This document shows, piece after piece, positions 1 to 5,991 of a stretch of DNA of 64,000 nt (positions within the stretch are counted from its first letter, which is position 1; each line of letters opens with the position of its first letter). The DNA lies in NCBI RefSeq assembly GCF_009695545.1, contig NZ_VUNS01000001.1, forward strand, positions 372,001 through 436,000, in the 5' to 3' direction. The notes beneath the pieces were generated by a model. The model saw only the letters and a list, made by a program, of their open reading frames with translations. It was not told the origin of the DNA and made no database searches. The position numbers were made by a program, and so were the translations under genes. Source of the stretch: Victivallis lenta. Lineage in GTDB: Bacteria > Verrucomicrobiota > Lentisphaeria > Victivallales > Victivallaceae.

Positions 1-155
1 TGAACGCCGCCGACCAGCTGATCGGCGGCGGCGAGCAGAATGCGCCTGCCGCCGCACGCCACGGCCGCGCAGTCGTCCCCCGGACCGGCCACGACATCTT
101 CGGCCTGCGGCAGGGACGGCAGGAGCTGTTTCAGGATGTTCAATTCGTCGAGCAT
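1..155 (-). CDS. thiL: Thiamine-monophosphate kinase, N-terminal part (cut by window edge)
   Basis: The reverse strand encodes a 51-residue start of a protein that runs off the left edge. It begins MLDELNILKQLLPSL and carries GPGDDCAAV (about residues 24-32) followed by DQLVGGVH (about 44-51). These two blocks match the N-terminal Mg-ATP/substrate motifs of ThiL, which phosphorylates thiamine monophosphate to the diphosphate cofactor in the cytoplasm. The start is the only ATG near a strong promoter whose -10 box ends eight bases upstream, so the message would be essentially leaderless; no Shine-Dalgarno is visible. It is transcribed divergently from asnB. The family call rests on about 50 residues, but the paired motifs are characteristic. 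Confidence 0.82.
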   Translation of the reverse strand, partial: MLDELNILKQLLPSLPQAEDVVAGPGDDCAAVACGGRRILLAAADQLVGGV

Positions 156-162
156 GGAATTC

Positions 163-191
163 AATATACCCCTTCAAAAAAGAGAAGTCAA
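163..191 (-). promoter_or_regulatory. Sigma-70 promoter for thiL
   Basis: On the reverse strand TTGACT (186-191) and TATATT (163-168) are separated by 17 bases. The predicted transcription start falls at about position 156, directly before the thiL ATG at 155. Confidence 0.65.
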
Positions 192-192
192 C

Positions 193-221
193 TTGAAAAG
201 GGCTCCTTTCCCGGGTATATT
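193..221 (+). promoter_or_regulatory. Sigma-70 promoter for asnB-trxB
   Basis: TTGAAA (193-198) and TATATT (216-221) with a 17-base spacer. It lies back-to-back with the thiL promoter, giving asnB a leader of about 40 bases. Confidence 0.65.
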
Positions 222-269
222 AATCAAACGGAGAAAATTTGCTTGATCCACCAGAAAGTCGGGGTTGCC

Positions 270-2168
270 ATGTGCGGAATTGCCGGAATCATCAATCACC
301 ACGCCGATCCGGCAGCAGGTGAAATCATCGCCGCAATGAACGAGTGCCAGATCCACCGGGGCCCGGACGGAGCGGGAACTTATCTCGACAACGATGTGGC
401 CCTCGGTCACCGCCGCCTTTCGATCATCGACCTCGAAAAAGGCGGCCAGCCGATCTCGAACGAGGACGGCAGCGTCATCGCCGTCTTCAACGGCGAAATC
501 TACAACTACCGCAAGCTGCGCGAAGAGCTGCTCGGGCGCGGCCACAAATTCCGCTCGGAAAGCGACACAGAGGTGATCGTCCATCTCTACGAGGAGCTCG
601 GCGGCGAATGCGTCCAGATGCTCGAAGGGATGTTCGCCTTCGCCGTATACAGCCGCAAGAGCCGCCGTGTGCTGCTCGGGCGCGACCGCATGGGGCAGAA
701 GCCGCTGCTCTATTTCATGGCCGGCGGCACGCTGGTCTTCGCCAGCGAATTCCCGGCGCTCAAGTGCCACCCGGCCATGCCGTCCGAACTCGACGCAAAC
801 GCGGTCAGCGACTATCTTTCGTTTCAATACGTGCCGGGGCCGGGCACCATTTACCGGAACGTCCACAAGCTTGCGCCGGGGCACCAGCTCGAATTCCGGC
901 TCAACGACGGGACGACCTCGATCCGCAGCTACTGGAGGCTCGATTACTCGCTCAAGCTGACCGAGCCGTTCGACGAGGCCGCCCGCGAACTCCGGCGGCT
1001 CGTCGAAAAGTCGGTCGAGCGGCGGCTCGCGGCCGATGTGCCGGTCGGAACCTTCCTCTCCGGCGGCCTCGATTCGACCATCGTCACCGCCGTCGCCGCC
1101 GAAAAGACGCATCCCGGCAAACTCAACGCCTACACGATCGGTTTCAGCGACGCGACCTATGACGAACGTCCCTATGCGACCAGAGCCGCCGAAGCGATCA
1201 ACCGCCGGATCGGCGGCGGCCTCGTCCAGCGCGAAGCGGTCGTCGATGCGGAGGACTTCTCCCTCGTCGAAAAGATGGCGGCCCACTGCGGAGAGCCGTA
1301 CGCCGACGCCTCGATCCTGCCGACCGCGCTGCTGTCGAAATTCGCGGCGTCGGAAATCAAGGTCGCGCTTTCCGGCGACGGCGCCGACGAAATCTTCTGC
1401 GGCTACGAGCGTTACCTGGCGGTCCGTTACGCATCGCGGCTCGCGCTGCTGCCGGAGACGCTTTCCGCGCCGCTTTTCAAACTGCTGGCTTCGTTCGTGC
1501 CGGACGGCGGCGAACGGACCCGCTCCGGCCGCCTGCGCCGGTTCCTGCGGGCGGCGGCGGCTCCGGCCGACCGCCGGTATTACACGCTGCTGAACCGCTG
1601 CGACGCTTCGCTCAAGAGCTCCCTGTTCGGCGAACGGCTGCGCGACGCGGCGAAGCGGGATTCCGCCGAACTTTTCGAATCTCTGCAGTGGTCGCTGACC
1701 GGCGCGGACCGGATCGAGCGCCTGTCGGAACTCGATCTGCACACCTACCTGCCCGGCGACATCCTGCCGAAAGTGGATATCGCGTCGATGGCTTCGTCAC
1801 TTGAAGTGCGTTCCCCGTTCCTCGACCGCGAGGTGCTTGAATTCGCGGCGCGGCTGCCGCTGTCGTACAAACTGCACGGCTCCAGGCGCAAGCACATTCT
1901 CGCGGAAGCCTTCCGGGACCTGGTGCCGCATGAAATTTCCGCGCGCCCCAAAAAGGGGTTCGGTGTGCCGGTCGCCTCGTATCTGCGCAAAGAGTGGCAC
2001 AACCTGGCCGAACAGGCGCTGTTCGAAGGACAGCTCGTCCGCAGCGGCTGCTTCCAGGCCCCGGCCATCCGGAAAATCTGGAGCGAGCACCAGTCCGGAA
2101 GGCGCGATCACAGTTACCAGCTGTGGAGCCTCTTGCTCTTTTCCCTGTTTCTGGACCGTAACCGATAG
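270..2168 (+). CDS. asnB: Asparagine synthase (glutamine-hydrolysing), AsnB type
   Basis: The 632-residue product starts MCGIAGI, so after Met removal Cys2 is the N-terminal nucleophile of a class II glutamine amidotransferase domain. This decides for the ATG at 270 over an upstream in-frame TTG at 243. The C-terminal half has the ATP-pyrophosphatase loop SGGLDS (about residues 263-268). Family knowledge: glutamine supplies ammonia that a tunnel delivers to beta-aspartyl-AMP to make asparagine. The length fits AsnB-type enzymes, including those linked to capsule or exosortase loci, so a role in modifying a surface polymer or peptide is possible. trxB follows after 12 bases and is probably cotranscribed. 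No active-site loss was seen. Confidence 0.9.
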   Translation: MCGIAGIINHHADPAAGEIIAAMNECQIHRGPDGAGTYLDNDVALGHRRLSIIDLEKGGQPISNEDGSVIAVFNGEIYNYRKLREELLGRGHKFRSESDTEVIVHLYEELGGECVQMLEGMFAFAVYSRKSRRVLLGRDRMGQKPLLYFMAGGTLVFASEFPALKCHPAMPSELDANAVSDYLSFQYVPGPGTIYRNVHKLAPGHQLEFRLNDGTTSIRSYWRLDYSLKLTEPFDEAARELRRLVEKSVERRLAADVPVGTFLSGGLDSTIVTAVAAEKTHPGKLNAYTIGFSDATYDERPYATRAAEAINRRIGGGLVQREAVVDAEDFSLVEKMAAHCGEPYADASILPTALLSKFAASEIKVALSGDGADEIFCGYERYLAVRYASRLALLPETLSAPLFKLLASFVPDGGERTRSGRLRRFLRAAAAPADRRYYTLLNRCDASLKSSLFGERLRDAAKRDSAELFESLQWSLTGADRIERLSELDLHTYLPGDILPKVDIASMASSLEVRSPFLDREVLEFAARLPLSYKLHGSRRKHILAEAFRDLVPHEISARPKKGFGVPVASYLRKEWHNLAEQALFEGQLVRSGCFQAPAIRKIWSEHQSGRRDHSYQLWSLLLFSLFLDRNR

Positions 2169-2180
2169 AGGAGGTTTGTC

Positions 2181-3113
2181 ATGAAGAAAGAAAAAGTCGT
2201 CATCATCGGCAGCGGGCCGGCCGGCTACACGGCCGCCATCTACACCGCCCGCGCCAACCTGAAGCCGCTCGTCATCGCCGGGACGCTTCCGGGCGGGCTG
2301 CTGACCCAGACCACCCACGTCGAGAATTTTCCGGGATTTCCGGACGGCGTGACCGGGTTCGATCTCGTCATGGGCATGCAGCAGCAGGCCGAACGTTTCG
2401 GGGCCCGGATCGAATACGACGAGGTCCAGGAGCTCTCCCTGACCGACGGAGGCTGCCAGACCGTCCGCCTCGCCTCCGGCGACACCATCGAAGCCGAAGC
2501 CCTCATTCTGGCCACAGGCGCAAGTCCGCGCTATCTCGGCATTCCGTCCGAAGAGCGGCTCCGGAACAAGGGGGTCTCCGCCTGCGCGACCTGCGACGGC
2601 GCATTTTACCAGAACGTTCCGGTCGCCGTCCTCGGCGGCGGCGATTCCGCCATGGAAGAGGCGCTCTTCCTGACCCGTTTTGCCAGCAAGGTCTATGTGG
2701 TGCACCGCCGCGACGAGCTGCGCGCCTCGCGCATCATGGCGGAGCGCGCCATGAACGACCCGAAGATCGAGTTCGTCTGGTCCGGCGTCGTCGAAGAGGT
2801 TCTGGGCGAAAGCAAGGTCGAAGGGCTGCGGGTCAGGAACGTCAAGACCGGCGAGACATTCGTCATCGACTGCCGGGCCGTCTTCGTCGCCCTCGGCCAC
2901 GTGCCGAACACCGCGCTCTTCAAGCAGTTCATCGACACCGATGAAACCGGCTACGTGATCCTGAACGACCGTTCTTCGAAGACGAAGCTCGGCGGAGTCT
3001 TCGTCGCCGGCGACTGCGCCGACCGCAACTACCGGCAGGCGATCACCGCCGCCGGCATGGGCTGCCAGGCCGGCATTGACGCCGAGCGCTATCTCGAGTG
3101 CCGGCACGAATAA
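2181..3113 (+). CDS. trxB: Thioredoxin reductase
   Basis: 310 residues, the usual length for the low-molecular-weight bacterial enzyme. The N-terminus has the FAD dinucleotide motif GSGPAGYTAA (about 10-19). The redox-active CATC lies in ACATCDGAF (about residue 133 onward). An NADPH-binding GGGDSAMEEA segment follows, and a C-terminal FAD motif VAGDC lies near residue 276. It transfers electrons from NADPH through FAD and the CATC disulfide to thioredoxin in the cytoplasm. The start is set by a strong GAGGAGG ribosome binding site just after the asnB stop codon. The link to asnB appears to be only cotranscription; no thioredoxin gene is adjacent. Confidence 0.95.
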   Translation: MKKEKVVIIGSGPAGYTAAIYTARANLKPLVIAGTLPGGLLTQTTHVENFPGFPDGVTGFDLVMGMQQQAERFGARIEYDEVQELSLTDGGCQTVRLASGDTIEAEALILATGASPRYLGIPSEERLRNKGVSACATCDGAFYQNVPVAVLGGGDSAMEEALFLTRFASKVYVVHRRDELRASRIMAERAMNDPKIEFVWSGVVEEVLGESKVEGLRVRNVKTGETFVIDCRAVFVALGHVPNTALFKQFIDTDETGYVILNDRSSKTKLGGVFVAGDCADRNYRQAITAAGMGCQAGIDAERYLECRHE

Positions 3114-3550
3114 CCCGGCAGCGGCGTCGGCTCCGGATATTGTGCCCAAACGCGAAAAGCAGCGGCAGGACCCTGAAGCAGAAAGAAGGAAGTTCCCCGC
3201 CCCTGGAAACCGAAGTGCCCCGGGGTTCGGGGTCATTCGGCTCTGAACTCCGGAATTCTCAAGGGCGCGGACCTCTGAACAAAATGTGAAACGGCGCTTC
3301 GCGTTTCGACTGTTCCACGCCCGGTTTCATAACCGAATTCCGTAAGAGCTGCATCGCGTCCCGGAGGACAGGGTACGTCCCCTCTTGAATAAAAAAATGC
3401 AGACGGTAACGGAAAGTTACCGGGCGATGTTTTTAATTTATTTATACTCAACAGATTCCTCTGATTTCAGCGATCTTCATGCAATTTCCGGTTCAACTGA
3501 GTGATGCATTGACATCATCCACAAAAAAATGAATTTTTTTCGATTTGCTC
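3114..3550. other. Intergenic region without a convincing gene
   Basis: About 440 bases separate trxB from the next promoter. Short open frames on both strands lack ribosome binding sites and recognisable content. The only structure seen is the hairpin at 3404-3422. The final 100 bases are AT-rich. Confidence 0.6.
3404..3434 (+). terminator. Possible intrinsic terminator
   Basis: Arms CGGTAAC / GTTACCG around a five-base loop are followed eight bases later by five T residues. It would end the asnB-trxB transcript, though it lies about 290 bases past trxB and the T-run is short and displaced. Confidence 0.4.
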
Positions 3551-3579
3551 TTGACATCCGGCTTCGAATCGATCATAAT
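3551..3579 (+). promoter_or_regulatory. Sigma-70 promoter for the GntR/LacI-type regulator operon
   Basis: TTGACA (3551-3556) and CATAAT (3574-3579), spacer 17. The spacer ends GAATCGAT exactly as in the promoter of the second GntR-type regulator at 49907-49935. Confidence 0.75.
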
Positions 3580-3580
3580 T

Positions 3581-3596
3581 AAACTGTAAACCGTTT
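3581..3596. promoter_or_regulatory. Candidate operator at the transcription start
   Basis: AAACTGTAAACCGTTT is an imperfect palindrome (12 of 16 positions symmetric) covering the predicted +1 of the promoter just upstream. Its position suits repression, most simply by the regulator encoded directly downstream. This is an inference from symmetry and location. Confidence 0.45.
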
Positions 3597-3632
3597 TTAG
3601 TTTAACAGAAAAAATTCGGAGGCGGGAGAACA

Positions 3633-4688
3633 ATGGCCGGAGTCAAAACGGGGCTGGTGAAACAGGCGCTGGTCCGCTACATTCGGGAAAGGGAGCTGCG
3701 ACGGGGGGACCGGCTGCCGCCGCAGGGAACGCTGCGCAAAAGCCTCGGCTTCGGGACGGCGACGATCGCGGCCGCGATCCATGAGCTGAAGGAGGATCAG
3801 GTGCTCGAGGTGCGTGACAAGATCGGCGTTTTCGTTGTGAATCCGGAAGCGGACGGACACACCGGCCGGGTCATCGGGCTGGCCGTCAACGCGCTTGAAG
3901 TCAGCGCGTTCCGCAGCTGCCTGTCGAATCTTCTGCTGATCCAGCTGGCGGAACGCGGCTGGCAGGTGCGGCCGTTCTTCTGCATGAATCCGGACCTGAG
4001 CGGCAAACTCGACCTGGCCTCTTTCCCGGGTTTGCGGCGAACGGTCGAACAGGGAGGAATCGAAGCGCTGATCTCACTCGGGGATTTCTCGGATGAATCG
4101 ATGCGTTATTTTCAGTCGAAACAGCTGCCGACGCTGTTCATCGGCAGTCTCGAACGCAGCGGCGAACGGGTTTATATCGACATGGAGTCCTACATGCACG
4201 AGGCGCTCGCAAAGCTGAAGGAACGCGGCTGCCGCCGTCCGGCCGCGCTGATTTCGAAGGGACTCGAGCCGTTGCGGAAGCGCTTCTTCACGGACCTGAA
4301 CGGATTTCCGCAGACGGAACATCCGGAGATGCTCTTCCTGAGCGGCAATTTCGTGCCGGACGGCGCAGAGGCGGCCCGGCGGCTGCTCGCCGAAGTTCCG
4401 GAACTCCGTCCCGACGGCGTGGTGATCTTCGACGATACGCTGGCCAGCAGCTTTACGGCGGAGCTCTACCGCTCCGGCTCCGGCTACCGGCCGCGCCTCG
4501 CCATTCTGCGCAACCTGCAAAACCCGATGGACTTCGCAACCGTCGACCCGGTCATTTTCACGGTCGACCTGAACGAACTCGCCGCCGCCGCCGCCCGGCT
4601 GCTCTGGAAGCGCTTCCACGGAGACACAACTCCGATGCTCCATCCCTACGTTCCGGTCCACACCAACCCCATGGAGGTTTTCTCATGA
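3633..4688 (+). CDS. GntR-type DNA-binding / LacI-type sensor transcriptional regulator
   Basis: 351 residues. The first ~70 form a GntR winged helix: GLVKQALVRYIRERELRRGD, then a recognition-helix region around FGTATIAAAIHEL and a wing ending GVFVV. The remainder (about 85-350) resembles the periplasmic-binding-protein fold of LacI/AraR regulators, with GLAVNALEV as first strand and VVIFDDTLA late. Such hybrids repress sugar genes until a ligand binds. The start has a GGAGGCGGGAG ribosome binding site. Its stop overlaps the ATG of the broken pseudopilin start (ATGA at 4685-4688), and the DUF4838 and solute-binding genes lie downstream, so it probably controls that glycan-use group. The ligand cannot be told from sequence. 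Confidence 0.82.
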   Translation: MAGVKTGLVKQALVRYIRERELRRGDRLPPQGTLRKSLGFGTATIAAAIHELKEDQVLEVRDKIGVFVVNPEADGHTGRVIGLAVNALEVSAFRSCLSNLLLIQLAERGWQVRPFFCMNPDLSGKLDLASFPGLRRTVEQGGIEALISLGDFSDESMRYFQSKQLPTLFIGSLERSGERVYIDMESYMHEALAKLKERGCRRPAALISKGLEPLRKRFFTDLNGFPQTEHPEMLFLSGNFVPDGAEAARRLLAEVPELRPDGVVIFDDTLASSFTAELYRSGSGYRPRLAILRNLQNPMDFATVDPVIFTVDLNELAAAAARLLWKRFHGDTTPMLHPYVPVHTNPMEVFS

Positions 4689-4756
4689 AACGTTTCCGCT
4701 TCACTCTGATCGAGGTGCCGATGAATATGTCACAACATAACCGTAATTCCGCATAA
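4685..4756 (+). pseudogene. Truncated pseudopilin start (first ~10 codons of an interrupted gene)
   Basis: The ATG has a good GGAGG ribosome binding site and overlaps the regulator stop. It reads MKRFRFTLIE, the family N-terminus, then leaves the family pattern and stops after 23 codons inside the left terminal repeat of the inserted element. The family sequence resumes at 5228, beyond the element. It looks like the original translation start of the pseudopilin, separated from its body by an insertion. Confidence 0.7.
4700..4713 (+). repeat. 14-bp direct repeat, left copy
   Basis: TTCACTCTGATCGA, encoding FTLI-E of the pseudopilin motif. It is identical to 5228-5241 on the far side of the element. 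It may be a target duplication or the two halves of a duplicated gene start; other pseudopilin genes here use different codons for the same residues. Confidence 0.6.
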
Positions 4757-4793
4757 TACCGGGTATGTGAAGTTTCCGTATGCGGCTTGCCAT
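4701..4793 (-). CDS. Small open frame reading outward across the left terminal repeat (doubtful)
   Basis: A 30-codon reverse-strand frame begins MASRIRKLHIPGIMRNYGYV. It is preceded by AAAGGAG with normal spacing and ends within the flanking pseudopilin sequence. The repeat itself encodes HIPGIMR, and the right repeat read on the forward strand also passes through HIPGIMR. It could be the stump of a gene carried by the element or chance. No family was recognised. Confidence 0.2.
   Translation of the reverse strand: MASRIRKLHIPGIMRNYGYVVTYSSAPRSE
4750..4771 (+). repeat. Left terminal inverted repeat
   Basis: 22 bases starting CGCATAATACCGGG, perfect reverse complement of 5199-5220. Confidence 0.85.
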
Positions 4794-5198
4794 GATATAA
4801 CTCCTTTTCGTTGAATGAATTTATTCGGCCTCTGGCGGCAGAATTGTTCTGTTTGCTCTTCCTGGTTTCGTCCGTCTTCATTGCCGTGGGATTCGCGGGG
4901 GAAATACATTTCCCCCGCACCCCCATTTCTTACTCTGTGCCGGGCTTTCATTTCCCGTGGGTTGCGCCCTTCCCGCCCGCGGCGGAGGACTTTGTCCTCC
5001 TTACTTGTCCGCCTGCGGCGGCCAACTCTTCACCGCCCGCTTCGCGGGCTGCGGCAGAGGGCCTTCGCTCCGCTGCGTTCACCTTCGTCGCACCTGCTCC
5101 TCGCTGCCCGCTTCGGCTGCCGCCGAACCGTGCAGTCCGTTCACATCCGCTGCGCGGCGCATACCGCGCTTTTTTGCCGGGCGGCAATGCTGTTTTGT

Positions 5199-5220
5199 TT
5201 CACATACCCGGTATTATGCG
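5199..5220 (-). repeat. Right terminal inverted repeat
   Basis: Reverse complement of 4750-4771. Its last bases (TTATGCG) supply the ATG used by the downstream pseudopilin frame. Confidence 0.85.
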
Positions 5221-5980
5221 CAAATCGTTCACTCTGATCGAACTTCTAGTGGTTATTGCCATCATCGCGATCCTGGCCAGCATGCTGCTGCCCGCGCTGA
5301 ACCAGGCGCGGGAGCGCGGCAGGAACACGACCTGCAAAAGCAATCTCAAGCAACTGGGCCTGGCCTTTGCCATGTATGCCGGCGACAACAACGACTGGTG
5401 CGTGATGGGCAACGCGCAGAACAACCGCTGGGGCGTGCGGACCTGGCCGAAGCGGCTCATCGAAGGCAATTACATCTCCGGCATCCGCAACACCTTCTGC
5501 CCGAGCGACAAACTGACCGCCTCCCGGGAACAGGCCAGGAAAAACGTGCTGGCCGGCGATCTCGGGGATTACGACCACAGCGTCAAAAATTCCGTCAGCT
5601 ACGGGCTGAACATTTATTCCCTCGGCGACTACCCGGGCTCGCCGAACCTGCCGCCGCAGAAATTGACGTCGCTGTACAATTTCCGGGAACGTTCGCCCGA
5701 TCTCATCATGTTCATCGACGCCGACCGCTGGATCGCGGGCTTCGGCGGAGACGTGGTCGAAACCGGCGGCTACGGCATCATTCCGCGCCACGCCAACCGG
5801 GCCAACCTTGTCGCCCTGGGCGGACATGTGACGGAGCTGACGTCAACCAAGAACTTCAGTGACGACGATCTCGTCCTCAACGCCATCCGCGGAGCCTGGC
5901 GGAGCGACGGCAACACGCTGCGGCGCTATGCCGACCCGTACATCAAAGGTACCGCCGGTTTGAAAAAATGTTACTGGTAA
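5216..5980 (+). CDS. Pseudopilin-like secreted protein, start rebuilt from the element
   Basis: 254 residues from the ATG at 5216: [19 protein letters not shown], a type IV prepilin-like hydrophobic helix ending LPALNQAR, then an extracellular domain with conserved MYAGDNNDW and a C-terminal H-x9-GG motif ([13 protein letters not shown]), a variant of the H-x9-DG signature of processing-associated pseudopilins. Residue -1 to Phe is Ser, not Gly. The ATG lies within the right terminal repeat and has no ribosome binding site, so expression may be impaired. The frame also stays open back to 4811 through the element, which would give a 389-residue fusion. DUF4838 follows closely. Family proteins are membrane-anchored; their role in this phylum is unknown. 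Confidence 0.8.
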   Translation: MRKSFTLIELLVVIAIIAILASMLLPALNQARERGRNTTCKSNLKQLGLAFAMYAGDNNDWCVMGNAQNNRWGVRTWPKRLIEGNYISGIRNTFCPSDKLTASREQARKNVLAGDLGDYDHSVKNSVSYGLNIYSLGDYPGSPNLPPQKLTSLYNFRERSPDLIMFIDADRWIAGFGGDVVETGGYGIIPRHANRANLVALGGHVTELTSTKNFSDDDLVLNAIRGAWRSDGNTLRRYADPYIKGTAGLKKCYW

Positions 5981-5991
5981 AGGGAAAAGTC

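Larger units (their letters stand above)
4750..5220. mobile_element. Putative non-autonomous element with perfect 22-bp terminal inverted repeats
   Basis: The outer 22 bases at 4750-4771 and 5199-5220 are perfect reverse complements. The interior (~430 bp) holds several further hairpins: GGGGGAAATACATTTCCCCC near 4900, GCCCGC / GCGGGC pairs around 4975-5050, and GAGGACTTTGTCCTC. It encodes no recognisable transposase. It sits between two 14-bp direct repeats of pseudopilin coding sequence and splits that gene's start from its body. Size, terminal repeats and lack of coding capacity resemble a MITE. Whether it is multicopy cannot be seen from one window; no second copy was noticed here. Confidence 0.6.

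Noticed and set aside
174-1742. 522-residue antisense frame over asnB
   Set aside because: Shadow frame; asnB has complete catalytic motifs on the other strand.
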